In this document: positions 15,666-24,578 of the stretch, piece by piece
How positions within the stretch are numbered: position 1 is the stretch's first letter
Layout of the letters: the number at the start of each line of letters is the position of its first letter
From: 40CM-4-69-5 sp036556905
GTDB lineage: Bacteria > Methylomirabilota > Methylomirabilia > Rokubacteriales > CSP1-6
Assembly: GCA_036556905.1 (NCBI GenBank)
Contig: DATBIM010000050.1
Span: 8,578 to 72,577 of the forward strand
Length of the DNA stretch: 64,000 nt
Direction: 5' to 3'
Notes under the pieces: generated by a model
Told to the model about the DNA's origin: nothing
Databases searched by the model: none
Seen by the model: the letters and a program-made list of their open reading frames with translations, nothing else
Made by a program: the position numbers and the translations under genes

Positions 15666-16844
15666 ATGGACTTCGATTTCACGCCAGAGCAGGAGGCGTT
15701 CCGCAAAGAGGTCCGGCAATGGCTGGAGCGGACCCTGCCCGACGACCTGCGCGGGCGTGGCTTCGCCGCATCCCGCGCCGATCAGGCGGAGGTCCGCAAG
15801 CTGCGGACCTGGCAGAAGACGATGTACGAGGCGGGCTACGTCGGAATCGACTGGCCGCGCGAGTTTGGCGGGCGCGGAGCCACGCTCGTCGAGCAGATCA
15901 TCCTGTACCAGGAGATGGCCCGCGCCGAATCACCCCAACCCGTCAACCGGGGCGGACTCTCGATGCTAGGTCCCACCCTGATGAAGTACGGCACCCCGGT
16001 CCAGCAACGGAGATTTTTGTCCCGAATCCTGACGGCGGATGACCTCTGGTGTCAGGGCTTCTCCGAGCCGAACTCGGGATCCGACCTGGCCAACCTCCAG
16101 ACGCGGGCGGTGCGCGACGGGGATGCGTTCGTCGTCACTGGCCAGAAGGTCTGGACGAGCATGGCCCACGTGGCCGACTGGTGCTTCCTGCTCGTGCGGA
16201 CCGACCCGCAAGCCGCCCGGCATAAGGGCATCAGCTTCCTGCTGGTCGACATGCGATCACCGGGCATCACGGTGCGGCCCCTGCGTCAGATGACGGGGGA
16301 AGCCGAGTTCAACGAGGTGTTCTTCGACGGGGTGCGGGTCCCCGCCGAGAACCTGGTGGGCCGGCTCAATGAGGGGTGGTCGGTCGCCATCACCACGCTG
16401 GCTTACGAGCGCGACCTCCTCACCTTCATTCGACACGTCTCGCTTCGCAGCGCCGTCCAGCGCCTGGTACGCCTCGTTCAGGAGCACGATCGGGCCGCCG
16501 AGCGGGCGCTCCGCCAGAAGATCGCGGGGATCTGGATCGGTGAGCAGGCGCTGCAGCTCAACGCCTATCGCAGTCTGACGAAGATTCTGCGCGGGGGCCA
16601 GCCGGGACCGGAAGGCTCGACGTCCAAGCTCTACTGGAGCCAGGTGGACCAGGAGCTGGCCCAGGTGGCCACCGAGGTGCTCGGACCCTTTTCCCAGGTC
16701 GCCGGCGGCTCGCCCTGGGCGCTCGACGACGGGCAGTGGGAGTTCTACGCGTTGCTCGCCCAGGCGAGCGGAATCCGAGCCGGCACATCGGAGATTCTCC
16801 GAAACATCCTGAGCGAGCGCGTGCTCGGGCTGCCCAAGGACTGA
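15666..16844 (+). CDS. Acyl-CoA dehydrogenase
   Basis: 392-residue flavoprotein that oxidises acyl-CoA to trans-2-enoyl-CoA and passes electrons to ETF. N-terminal helical domain MDFDFTPEQEAFRKEVRQWL; FAD/substrate segment WCQGFSEPNSGSDLANLQT (about 120); TGQKVWTSMAHVADW; C-terminal ASGIRAGTSEILRNILSERVLGLPKD. The sequence style is that of the FadE-like branch common in soil Proteobacteria and actinobacteria. Starts 100 bp after the SDR gene and is followed by an enoyl-CoA hydratase after 17 bp, so the pair would perform two successive beta-oxidation steps. Confidence 0.93.
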   Translation: MDFDFTPEQEAFRKEVRQWLERTLPDDLRGRGFAASRADQAEVRKLRTWQKTMYEAGYVGIDWPREFGGRGATLVEQIILYQEMARAESPQPVNRGGLSMLGPTLMKYGTPVQQRRFLSRILTADDLWCQGFSEPNSGSDLANLQTRAVRDGDAFVVTGQKVWTSMAHVADWCFLLVRTDPQAARHKGISFLLVDMRSPGITVRPLRQMTGEAEFNEVFFDGVRVPAENLVGRLNEGWSVAITTLAYERDLLTFIRHVSLRSAVQRLVRLVQEHDRAAERALRQKIAGIWIGEQALQLNAYRSLTKILRGGQPGPEGSTSKLYWSQVDQELAQVATEVLGPFSQVAGGSPWALDDGQWEFYALLAQASGIRAGTSEILRNILSERVLGLPKD

Positions 16845-16861
16845 GCGGTGCGGAGGCGGGC

Positions 16862-17644
16862 ATGAGCGATCTGCTCTACGAGGTGAAGGATCGTATCGCG
16901 ACCATCACGCTGAACCGGCCGGACAAGCTCAACGCCTTTACCGGTCCCATGATCGAGGCCTGGGCTCGCTCGCTGGGCGAAGCCCAGGTCGACAACGCCG
17001 TCCACGTCGTGGTCGTCACCGGTGCCGGCCGCGCCTTCTGCGCTGGCGGCGACGTGGGACGCATGGGTCAGGGAGCGCCCACCCCCCTGGAGCACAAGAA
17101 CCAGCTCTGGGAAAACATCCACCGCGTGCCCCGGACTCTGGAAGCGATGGACAAGCCAGTCCTGGCCATGGTGAACGGCCTGGCCGTCGGCGCCGGGATG
17201 GGCATGTCCCTCATGTGCGACGTGCGGGTAGCTTCGGAGGAGGCGCGATTTTCGACGGGCTACGTCAAGGTCGGGCTCGTGCCCGGCGACGGCGACACCT
17301 TTTTCCTGCCCCGGCTGGTGGGGCCGGCCAAAGCCCTGGAGCTCTTGTGGACGGCGGATTTCATCGAGGCCGCCGATGCCCTGCGTCTGGGTATCGTCAA
17401 TCGGGTGGTCCCCGCGGCGCAGCTGCACGAGACCACGTATGCGCTGGCGCGGCAGATCGCCGACGGCCCCCAGATCCCGATCCGGATGATCAAGCGCCTC
17501 GTCTACCAGAGCCTCCGCCTGGATCTGCGCACACACCTCGACCTGGTCTCGTCCCACATGGCGGTGGTGCGGCAAACAATTGACCACGCCGAGGGCGTTG
17601 CGGCATTCAAGGAGAAGCGGCCCCCGCGTTTTCAGGGTCGCTGA
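16862..17644 (+). CDS. Enoyl-CoA hydratase/isomerase family protein
   Basis: 260-residue crotonase-fold enzyme. Starts MSDLLYEVKDRIATITLNRPDKLNAF; oxyanion-hole loops GAGRAFCAGGDVGRM (about 60) and VNGLAVGAGMGMSLMCDVRVAS (about 105). The second catalytic-glutamate position reads KVGLVPGDGDTFFLPRLVG, in which the canonical second Glu seems replaced, so hydratase versus isomerase activity is uncertain. The ATG at 16862 follows GGAGGCGGG. The longer frame to 16736 overlaps the acyl-CoA dehydrogenase in another frame. Confidence 0.91.
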   Translation: MSDLLYEVKDRIATITLNRPDKLNAFTGPMIEAWARSLGEAQVDNAVHVVVVTGAGRAFCAGGDVGRMGQGAPTPLEHKNQLWENIHRVPRTLEAMDKPVLAMVNGLAVGAGMGMSLMCDVRVASEEARFSTGYVKVGLVPGDGDTFFLPRLVGPAKALELLWTADFIEAADALRLGIVNRVVPAAQLHETTYALARQIADGPQIPIRMIKRLVYQSLRLDLRTHLDLVSSHMAVVRQTIDHAEGVAAFKEKRPPRFQGR

Positions 17645-17808
17645 CAACCCTGTCGGCCGGCGATCGTAGCCTGCCAGGCTGACACCTCGTCGGCACAGAT
17701 CTGCTGCTCAACTAGCTGAAAGGACGAGCGCAGATCGCTCGCGGCCCTGGCCCCCCTCTTGCTCTCTCCCATGGCGTGGACGTTACCGAAGCTAAGGACC
17801 GAATCGCG

Positions 17809-18276
17809 ATGGCCCTGGTGGAATCGATCTTCCGCCGGGCCCGCTATCGGGTGACCGCGCTCCTTCCCGAGCGCGCACGATTTCGCTTCGTGCGCGACGA
17901 CATCGTTCCGCGCCTGAGCATCAACGTGCCCGACGCCACGGGCGTGGAACGGGACGTGCCCATGGGCATCGCCTACAAGCCGTTCATCGAAGCGTTCATC
18001 GCACTGGAGAACCAGCGACGCGATTCCTCGCTGTTCGCGATTGCCCGGCGGCGGTGTCCGACGCTGCTGCTCATCCTGATCACCGATCATCCGGCGCCCG
18101 GGCGCTCGTGCTTTCAGGCCATGGCCCCGGCGGGCCTCGAGGGGCTACGCACCGTCGACCTGCTCACCCTCACTCAGCTGCGCCTGTTCCCCCACAACAT
18201 CGCCGACCACGAGACGTTGCTGCGGCGGATCTTCGCGCTGCTCTCCGACGAGCAGGTCGTCACTCGAGTCGGGTAG
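17809..18276 (+). CDS. Hypothetical protein (155 aa)
   Basis: No family recognised. The ATG at 17809 has AAGGA 10 nt upstream; a GTG at 17776 would add 11 residues. N-terminal helix MALVESIFRRARYRVTALLPE, then acidic/basic alternation, then a hydrophobic strand PTLLLILITDHP and a C-terminal helix. An alpha/beta core ending in DLLTLTQLRLFP is loosely like restriction-endonuclease-like folds, but I see no PD-(D/E)xK signature I would defend. It stands alone between the enoyl-CoA hydratase and a convergent gene; the 17645-17808 gap holds nothing recognisable. Confidence 0.6.
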   Translation: MALVESIFRRARYRVTALLPERARFRFVRDDIVPRLSINVPDATGVERDVPMGIAYKPFIEAFIALENQRRDSSLFAIARRRCPTLLLILITDHPAPGRSCFQAMAPAGLEGLRTVDLLTLTQLRLFPHNIADHETLLRRIFALLSDEQVVTRVG

Positions 18277-18303
18277 CGCGTCTGGCCGCTCGGGGGGCCG
18301 ACC

Positions 18304-18996
18304 TCAGGTGATGGCCTGGGCGATGAGAAAGGCCACGCCGGCAGCGAGGCCGCCGATGAGCGCCGTCTGCAGCGCGCTGCGCCCGGGCGGGGCGCCGGTG
18401 AAGCGTCCCTTCACGTAACCAAAGACGAGCAGGGCGACGAGCGTGACCGCCGACGAGACAATCAGCGCCGTGGTCGCGCGCGGAATCAGCATGTACGGCC
18501 AGAGCGGGATGAGGCCTCCCAGGACGTAGGCCCCACCGATGGTGATGGCGCTGCGCAACGCGCGCCGAGGATCCGGGCGCTCCAGGCCGAGCTCGAAGCG
18601 CATCATGAAGTCGACCCAGCCCTCAAGGTTGCGCTGCAAGGCCTCCACCAGCGGGGCCGCGGCCTCCGCCTTCACCCCGTAGCCCTCCAGCACTTCGAAC
18701 ACCTCGGTGGCCTCGGCCTGGGGCTTCTCCCGGACCTCGCGCTGTTCGCGCCGGCGCTCGCTGGCGTAGTGCTCGGCGTCGCTCCGGGCTGCCAGGTAGC
18801 CTCCCAAGCCCATGGCGATGGCGCCGGCCCCGATCTCGGCGAGCCCGGCCACCACGATGATCCAGGTCGCGTCGATGGCGCCGGTGAGCCCGGCGGCCAG
18901 GGCGAAGGGCACGGTCAACCCATCGGCCATGCCGAGCACGAGGTCGCGCACGGCCCGGTTCCCGGTGAAATGCCGCTCGGGATGGACCAGTGTCAT
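18304..18996 (-). CDS. VIT1/CCC1-family transporter
   Basis: 230-residue membrane protein of the vacuolar iron transporter family, which exports Fe2+/Mn2+ from the cytoplasm. NRAVRDLVLGMADGLTVPFALAAGLTG (residues 13-39) is the family's first helix, with the metal-path Asp. GLAEIGAGAIAMGLGGYLAARS follows, then a cytoplasmic Glu-rich helical region (about 75-115) and three C-terminal helices. The ATG overlaps the stop of the upstream carbonic anhydrase gene (bases 18993-18996), so the two are one minus-strand unit. Confidence 0.91.
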   Translation of the reverse strand: MTLVHPERHFTGNRAVRDLVLGMADGLTVPFALAAGLTGAIDATWIIVVAGLAEIGAGAIAMGLGGYLAARSDAEHYASERRREQREVREKPQAEATEVFEVLEGYGVKAEAAAPLVEALQRNLEGWVDFMMRFELGLERPDPRRALRSAITIGGAYVLGGLIPLWPYMLIPRATTALIVSSAVTLVALLVFGYVKGRFTGAPPGRSALQTALIGGLAAGVAFLIAQAIT

Positions 18997-19523
18997 GCGT
19001 CGACCGGACTGACGCCGATCTTGTGGCGCTGGGCCAACGCCTGGTAGCCGCTGGGGTTGGCCCGCACCCAGAATTCGGCCGGCGTTCCAGCCAGCGGTCC
19101 CTTGACCCGCGCCGGCGCGCCCACGGCCAGGACACCGGCGGGGATAGCGGTGCCCGGCGTCACCAGCGCCCCGGCCGCCACCATGGCTCGCGCGCCGATA
19201 CGCGCGCCGTCCAGGACCGTAGCTCCGTTGCCGACCAGGGCCTCTTCCTCCAGCACGGCGCCGTGGACGACGCAGGTGTGGCCGATCGTCGCGCCGGCCC
19301 CGATCTCCACCGGATGCATGGGCGTCACGTGCACGACCGCACAGTCCTGGACGTTGGCGCCGCGCCGGATCACCACCGGTCCGAAGTCGGCGCGGACGAC
19401 GGCGTTATACCACACCGACGCATTTTCCTCGACGGTCACGTCGCCGATCAACACGGCCGTCGGCGCGATGAAGGCGGAGGCGTGCACCGTGGGGCGTTTT
19501 CCCTCGAAGCTGAACAGTGGCAT
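18993..19523 (-). CDS. Gamma-class carbonic anhydrase-like protein
   Basis: 176-residue left-handed beta-helix built of hexapeptide repeats (PTAVLIGDVTVEENASVWYNAVVRAD). The three metal-ligand histidines are in VVHV and IGHTCVVHG (about residues 69, 86 and 91), and the Arg/Asp of VRADFG are conserved. Length matches YrdA/PaaY-type family members, which may be carbonic anhydrases or acyltransferases. Coupled by overlap to the VIT-family transporter and divergent from the type III PKS gene over 56 bp. Confidence 0.92.
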   Translation of the reverse strand: MPLFSFEGKRPTVHASAFIAPTAVLIGDVTVEENASVWYNAVVRADFGPVVIRRGANVQDCAVVHVTPMHPVEIGAGATIGHTCVVHGAVLEEEALVGNGATVLDGARIGARAMVAAGALVTPGTAIPAGVLAVGAPARVKGPLAGTPAEFWVRANPSGYQALAQRHKIGVSPVDA

Positions 19524-19579
19524 AGGGCGGGCCCTCGCAGTATCCTCGGGTTCGTCGACCCAATCTTACGCGAACCCTC

Positions 19580-20623
19580 ATGTCGATAGAGACGCCGATT
19601 CGGTACCCTCGGATAGCCGCGGTGGCCACCGCCTCGCCACCCCATCGCTTCAGCCAGGCCGACCTGCTGGCGCTGGCTGGCTACGGCGACTCCCAGCGTC
19701 GAGGCTTCTTCGAGCGCAGCGACATCGAGAGCCGCTTCCTCTGCATCGACCCCACACGTTTCCATCCTCCCGAGAGCGTGGACGAGATGCAGGCCCGGTT
19801 CAGCGAGGGAGCGCTGACGCTGGGGGAGGCAGCGGCGCGGCAGGGCCTGGCCCGGGCTGGCTGGATCGCCCCGGACCTCGACTTCCTCGTCACCACCACG
19901 TGTACCGGGCGTCTGACCCCGAGCCTGGACGCCCACCTGATCGCCCGCCTGGGCTGCCGACCCGATATCCAGCGGGCGCACATCGGCGACACCGGCTGCG
20001 CGTCAGCCATGGTGGCGCTGCAGCAGGCGTGGAATCACCTGCGGGCCTTCCCCACTCACCGGGCGCTGGTGATCGCCGTAGAGATCTGCTCGGCGGCGTA
20101 CTACCTGGACCATCGCCTGGAATCCGCGGTGGCCCACGCGATCTTCGCGGATGGGGCCGGCGCCGTGGCCCTGTCCCTCGAGGGATCGGGGCCGGCCATC
20201 GTGGCCCATCGGACACTGTTCCGCTCCGAGCACCTCGACGCCATGGGCTTCGAGTACCCGGGCGGGCGCCCTCGCGTGGTCCTCTCCAAGGACGTGCGGC
20301 GGATCGGACCCGCCATGCTGAAGGAGATGGCCCAGGTGCTGATGGACGCACAGGGGCTCAAGCGAGAGGACATTCGTCACTGGGTGCTGCATTCGGCGGG
20401 CCGCCGGGTGCTCGAGCGGGCGGCCGGCCTGCTCGGTCTGGGCGATGCGGAGATGGCGCACGCCCGCGCGGTGCTGCGCACGCACGGAAACATGTCCTCG
20501 GCAACGATCCTCTTCGTGCTCCAGCGGACGTTGCAGGCCGGATCCCCGATGCCGGGCGAGTGGGGCCTCATGATCGGGCTCGGCCCCGGCTTCGCGGCCG
20601 AGGGCGCCCTGCTCTGCTGGTGA
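19580..20623 (+). CDS. Type III polyketide synthase (chalcone-synthase-like)
   Basis: 347-residue thiolase-fold enzyme. The Cys-His-Asn triad of type III PKS is visible as Cys140 in GDTGCASA, His271 in WVLHSAGRRVL and Asn304 in RTHGNMSSAT. The last motif distinguishes type III PKS from KASIII in usual spacing. The substrate would be an acyl-CoA starter extended with malonyl-CoA to an alkylpyrone, alkylresorcinol or similar phenolic. The three following genes overlap or abut: methyltransferase, flavoprotein, RraA-like protein. Family assignment is firm; product unknown. Confidence 0.88.
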   Translation: MSIETPIRYPRIAAVATASPPHRFSQADLLALAGYGDSQRRGFFERSDIESRFLCIDPTRFHPPESVDEMQARFSEGALTLGEAAARQGLARAGWIAPDLDFLVTTTCTGRLTPSLDAHLIARLGCRPDIQRAHIGDTGCASAMVALQQAWNHLRAFPTHRALVIAVEICSAAYYLDHRLESAVAHAIFADGAGAVALSLEGSGPAIVAHRTLFRSEHLDAMGFEYPGGRPRVVLSKDVRRIGPAMLKEMAQVLMDAQGLKREDIRHWVLHSAGRRVLERAAGLLGLGDAEMAHARAVLRTHGNMSSATILFVLQRTLQAGSPMPGEWGLMIGLGPGFAAEGALLCW

Positions 20624-20627
20624 GGTG

Positions 20628-21302
20628 ATGCTGCCCCGCGCGGAAGGCGCGCGCGAATACCTGGACGGACCCGTCCCCGGGGTCGACCGCGAGGCCTCGC
20701 TGGCCGATATCCATCGCCTCAACGCCTGGTTCGGCGGCTACCGGCTCAGCGAACGAGCGATCGAGCGGCTGATGCGGGCGGCGCTGCGGGACGCCGCCTT
20801 GTGCATCGTGGACGTCGGGGGCGCTCGGGGCGACCTGGCTGCACGGCTGATGGCCCGGGCGCGCCGGCGGGGTCGCCGCCTGGTCGTGATCGTGGTCGAC
20901 CGCGACGGCGCCGTGCGGCCCCGGCCGGGTGTGGTCGTGGTGCGGGCCGACGCCACCGCGCTGCCCTTTCGACCCGGCGCGGCCGACGTCGTGACGGCTT
21001 CGCTGCTGCTCCATCACCTCGAGCCCCCCGCCGCAGTCCGGAGCCTGGTCGAGATGCGGGCGACCGCCCGCCGGGGCGTCGTCATCAATGATCTGCTCCG
21101 GAGCCGGCTCACGCTCGCTCTCGTGTGGCTCGTCACCCGGCTGTTCACGCGCCATCGGTTCGCGCGTCACGACGGGCCCCTCTCGGTGCGCCGCGCCTAC
21201 TCGCCCGCCGAGCTGTCCGCGCTTGCCGCGCGGGCTGGTCTGGCGCGCTTCGATGTGCGGCGCCACCCGTGGCTGGGGCGGATCGTAGCCGTGGCCGAAT
21301 GA
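20628..21302 (+). CDS. Class I SAM-dependent methyltransferase
   Basis: About 224 residues. Rossmann motif I is CIVDVGGARGDLAARLM (about 60) and the post-motif is VVRADATALPFRPGAADVVTASLLLHHL, as in UbiE/MPBQ-like small-molecule methyltransferases. GTG (20625) and ATG (20628) are adjacent; the ATG is used here, with GGTGAGG just upstream. Its stop overlaps the next ATG. It is probably a tailoring O- or C-methyltransferase acting on the type III PKS product. Confidence 0.87.
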   Translation: MLPRAEGAREYLDGPVPGVDREASLADIHRLNAWFGGYRLSERAIERLMRAALRDAALCIVDVGGARGDLAARLMARARRRGRRLVVIVVDRDGAVRPRPGVVVVRADATALPFRPGAADVVTASLLLHHLEPPAAVRSLVEMRATARRGVVINDLLRSRLTLALVWLVTRLFTRHRFARHDGPLSVRRAYSPAELSALAARAGLARFDVRRHPWLGRIVAVAE

Positions 21303-22498
21303 CGGCGCGCGCCGATGTCGTCGTCGTGGGAGCCGGGCCGGCCGGCGCCGCCACCGCCATCCTGCTCGCCGAGCGTGGCCTGGAGGTCGTGGTGCTCGAT
21401 CGGGCTCGTTTCCCTCGGCCCAAGCTCTGCGGCGAGTATCTAAGTCCGGAGGCCACGCGGCTCCTCGACCGTCTCGGCGTGCTCAAGGCGGTGGATGCTG
21501 CCGGCGCCGCCCCTCTCCGGGGAATGCGCATCACCGCCCCCGACGGCACGGTCGTGGGGGGCAGGTACCGTCCGGTCGGTTCCTGGCGGCCCTATCGTGA
21601 TCACGCCCTCGGGGTCAGTCGCGCCACCCTCGACGCGGTGCTGGTGGATCGTCTGCGAAGCTTGCCCGTGGATTTCCGCGAACAGACGCGCGTCACCGAG
21701 CTGCGGTGGGAGGGCCAGCAGATCGTGGGCGTCAACACCGTCGATGCGTCGGGCCGGGCCCAGCCCGTTCGGGCCCGGCTGGTGATCGGCGCCGATGGTC
21801 GAAGCTCGGTGGTGGCTCACCAGCTCGGCTGTCGCCGACCCCACCGCCTCCGTCGCATGGCGCTGGTGACCTATGTGCGGTCCATCGCCGGCTGCCGGGA
21901 CGTCGGCGAGATCTTCGTCGACCCGCCGGACTACGCGATCCTCAACCCCCTGGCCCCCGATCGCGTGAACATGAGCCTGGTGGTGCCACTCGACCACGTG
22001 GCGCCCTGGAGCGACCGGCTAGAGGTGTTCTTCGACGCCCGGGTCAAACAGCTCCGCCACCTGGCCCGGCGCATCGCCGGCGCCGAGCGGATCACGCCCG
22101 TGCAGGCGATGGGGCCGCTGGCCTACACGGTGAGGCCGCCGGTGCAGGGCGGCGTGCTGCTGGTGGGTGATGCCGCGGGGTTTTACGACCCGCTCACCGG
22201 GGAGGGCGTGTTCAGCGCGTTGCGGGGGGCCGAACTGATCGCGGAGACGGCCACCCGCGCCTTCCACGCCGGCGACTGGTCGTGGGTCACGCTCGCCAGC
22301 TACGAGCGCGCCCGTCGCGCGGTGTTCGCCGGCAAGGAGCGCTTCACCCGTGCACTCCAGTTCGTGGTGCGACGGCGCCGGCTGGCCGATCTGACCGCCC
22401 ACCTCCTGGCGCGGCATCCCGCCCGCGTCGACCTTCTCCTCGGCGTGGCCGGCGACTACGTGCCGCCGCGCGCGCTCCTGGGCGCCGATCGAGCATGA
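21299..22498 (+). CDS. FAD-dependent oxidoreductase, geranylgeranyl-reductase/PHBH-like
   Basis: 399-residue flavoprotein with an N-terminal dinucleotide motif VVVVGAGPAGAATAILLAERG (residues 7-27), FPRPKLCGEYLSPEA, GADGRSSVVA (the DG motif, about 166) and GGVLLVGDAAGFYDPLTGEG (the GD motif, about 290). This is the group 'FAD-dependent monooxygenase or geranylgeranyl reductase-like' often next to type III PKS genes. Start at 21299 chosen from the ATGA overlap. It would hydroxylate or oxidise the phenolic product, possibly to a quinone; that is inference. Confidence 0.88.
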   Translation: MTARADVVVVGAGPAGAATAILLAERGLEVVVLDRARFPRPKLCGEYLSPEATRLLDRLGVLKAVDAAGAAPLRGMRITAPDGTVVGGRYRPVGSWRPYRDHALGVSRATLDAVLVDRLRSLPVDFREQTRVTELRWEGQQIVGVNTVDASGRAQPVRARLVIGADGRSSVVAHQLGCRRPHRLRRMALVTYVRSIAGCRDVGEIFVDPPDYAILNPLAPDRVNMSLVVPLDHVAPWSDRLEVFFDARVKQLRHLARRIAGAERITPVQAMGPLAYTVRPPVQGGVLLVGDAAGFYDPLTGEGVFSALRGAELIAETATRAFHAGDWSWVTLASYERARRAVFAGKERFTRALQFVVRRRRLADLTAHLLARHPARVDLLLGVAGDYVPPRALLGADRA

Positions 22499-23160
22499 CG
22501 ACCCGCGCCGACCCCCTGCCTCGTCGGTTCGCCAGGCTCTCCACGGCCGCCGTCACCGACGTGATGGATGAGATGGGTCTGCAACGCCAGACGTTGCCCT
22601 CGGCGATCCAGCCGCTGACTCCCGACATGCGCGTGGCCGGCTACGCCTTCACAGTCCGGGGCCGGGCCCGGCGCGGGAGTCCGCGCGAGCGCGACGCCAC
22701 GCTGCGACGCTTCCTCGAAATGTTGACCGCGGTGCCCGCCGACTCGGTGCTGGTGCTGGCCAGCAATGACAGTTCCGCGGCCCACTTCGGCGAGCTGTCG
22801 GCGGCGTGGCTCCGCAGCCGGCGAGTGCGTGGTGTCGTCATCGACGGGGCCACCCGGGACAGCGCGATGATCAGTCGGCTGGGTTTTCCCACCTTCGTCC
22901 GCTATCGAACGCCTCAGGACTCGGTGCCGCGCTGGCGCGTCAGCGACTGGGGGTTGCCCGTCGTCATCGGAGGCGTCCGGGTGACGCTCGGCGACGTCAT
23001 CGTGGCGGACCTCGACGGCGTCGTCATCGTCCCCCGACGCGCCGCCCACGAGGTGCTGGTCCGCTGCGAGCGCCTGGTGAACACGGAGCATCGGGTGCGG
23101 GCGGCGCTCCGACGGGGGATGTCCCCGCTCGACGCCTACAAGAAGTTCGGCAGCTTCTGA
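22495..23160 (+). CDS. RraA-like / HMG-CHA aldolase-family protein
   Basis: 221-residue protein of the RraA family (formerly 'menaquinone methyltransferase'-like). The core motif RVRGVVIDGATRDSAMI (about 110) carries the Arg-Asp pair that in aldolase members binds metal and pyruvate, and GDVIVADLDGVVIVPR (about 165) is also typical. Members are 4-hydroxy-4-methyl-2-oxoglutarate aldolases, oxaloacetate decarboxylases or RNase E regulators. The ATG overlaps the flavoprotein stop, so the gene belongs to the polyketide operon. A decarboxylase/retro-aldol role there is speculative. Confidence 0.86.
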   Translation: MTTRADPLPRRFARLSTAAVTDVMDEMGLQRQTLPSAIQPLTPDMRVAGYAFTVRGRARRGSPRERDATLRRFLEMLTAVPADSVLVLASNDSSAAHFGELSAAWLRSRRVRGVVIDGATRDSAMISRLGFPTFVRYRTPQDSVPRWRVSDWGLPVVIGGVRVTLGDVIVADLDGVVIVPRRAAHEVLVRCERLVNTEHRVRAALRRGMSPLDAYKKFGSF

Positions 23161-23172
23161 GGTGAAGGGTCG

Positions 23173-24516
23173 CTACCGGGGTTTGGCAGGGACACGGCCG
23201 CCGGCGCTGGCCAGCGGTCCCTCGATCCGGTCGCGGACCCACTTGCCGTCCCACCACTCGAGCGGCGTCACCGAGACCCCCTGGATCAGGACCTCGTAGT
23301 GCAGGTGATCACCGGTGGCCAGGCCCGTGGTGCCGGTGCGACCGATCTCCTGTCCTCGGCTCACATGGTCGCCGACCTTCACGCGGATCCCCGAGAGGTG
23401 GCCGTAGAGCGTCATGAGCCCCAGGCCGTGGTCGATGATGATCGTGTTGCCATAGATGGTGAGCGGACCGGCGAAGACAACCGCGCCGTTGTTGGCGGCG
23501 GGCACCGGGGCCTGTTTGGTGGAGGCCAGGTCATAGCCGAAGTGAATCTGGGTGTCGATGTCGCGCCCCTGATAACGGTAGGTGCGGGTCTCGGCAAAGT
23601 TCGAGAAGACCTTGGTGTTCTTCGGTTGCACGAAGGCGCCGTCCCAGAGGGGCCGGTCGGCGGTCTTCGCGGCCAGCCGTCGCTTCTCCTCCTCGGCCTG
23701 GCGACGCTGGTCGCGATTGATCGTCAGGAAGCCCTCCACCAGGGCCCGCCCGGGCGGGTGCTGGGGCAGAAGCTCCGCGACCTTCACCTGCAGCAAGGCA
23801 TCCGTCACCTCGATCGTGTCGCGGCGGAAACGCCGCGGCAGCACCTCGATTCCGACGCCGCGGGTCGCCGTGTTGCCGGCCTCATCCTGAGCGTTGACGG
23901 TCAGGGCGCTGCCCCGCGTGAAGTCATGGGGCAAGGCAAAGAGTCCGACCCGGAGGCCGCCACTCCCGAAGGCGAAGGTGGGAAAGCTCAGTGTCGCCAC
24001 CCGGGTCTCGGCCCGGGTGGCATCACCAGCCCGTAGCACCACCAGCCCCGCGCCGCCCGGCGCCACATAGGGCGTGGCCGCCACGACCTCGAGCCGGGGC
24101 GGCGTGAAGTCGACGGCGATGGGGAAACTGGCGGCCGCGCGCTGGGCGCGGCCGAACGGCCGCCAGAAATCATCGGCGGCCCACACCTCCAGGGTGCCGG
24201 CACCCTCCCGGATACCACCGTCCGGTGTGAGCGTGGCCACGACCTCGACCCGTGACGTCGGGCGGCCCTCGTAGCGACCGACGACGGTGACGGCCTCGCC
24301 CTGCACAACCCGAACCTCGGCGCGGGAGACGTTACCGCGCGCCGCCTCCACGACCAGGGTCACCGGCATGCGCGACCCGATCGCCCGCTTCGGCGCGCCG
24401 GTCACCTGGACGCCGGGAACGGACTGCCGCCAGGTGAGGTATGCGACGCTGCCGCCGATGACGATCAGAAGGAATACGACGATCAATGAGAGCTTCAAGC
24501 GAGACCGCCGAGGCAC
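23173..24516 (-). CDS. M23-family peptidoglycan endopeptidase, membrane anchored
   Basis: About 447 residues: basic N-terminus and one transmembrane helix (LSLIVVFLLIVIGGSVAYL), a beta-rich region (about 40-300) and a C-terminal LytM/M23 domain. Zn ligands are in HFGYDLAS (H-x3-D) and GDHLHYEV (H-x-H). It should cut peptide cross-links in the periplasm or regulate amidases. I prefer the GTG at 24516, because a TGn-TATGAT extended -10 ends 6 nt upstream and the 23 residues added by the ATG at 24585 are Cys-rich and unlike a signal anchor. Divergent from nuoL. Confidence 0.9.
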   Translation of the reverse strand: MPRRSRLKLSLIVVFLLIVIGGSVAYLTWRQSVPGVQVTGAPKRAIGSRMPVTLVVEAARGNVSRAEVRVVQGEAVTVVGRYEGRPTSRVEVVATLTPDGGIREGAGTLEVWAADDFWRPFGRAQRAAASFPIAVDFTPPRLEVVAATPYVAPGGAGLVVLRAGDATRAETRVATLSFPTFAFGSGGLRVGLFALPHDFTRGSALTVNAQDEAGNTATRGVGIEVLPRRFRRDTIEVTDALLQVKVAELLPQHPPGRALVEGFLTINRDQRRQAEEEKRRLAAKTADRPLWDGAFVQPKNTKVFSNFAETRTYRYQGRDIDTQIHFGYDLASTKQAPVPAANNGAVVFAGPLTIYGNTIIIDHGLGLMTLYGHLSGIRVKVGDHVSRGQEIGRTGTTGLATGDHLHYEVLIQGVSVTPLEWWDGKWVRDRIEGPLASAGGRVPAKPR

Positions 24517-24522
24517 GAACGC

Positions 24523-24531
24523 ATCATAGCA
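24523..24531 (-). promoter_or_regulatory. Extended -10 promoter for the M23 gene
   Basis: On the minus strand TGCTATGAT (extended -10, TGn + TATGAT) lies with its hexamer ending 6 nt before the GTG at 24516, so transcription would begin at or next to the start codon. No -35 match is present at 17-18 bp, which extended -10 promoters can tolerate. Confidence 0.5.
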
Positions 24532-24578
24532 CGCTGCTACGCTGGCGCCGTTGCAGTAGCATCGCACCGGCTCGTTGC

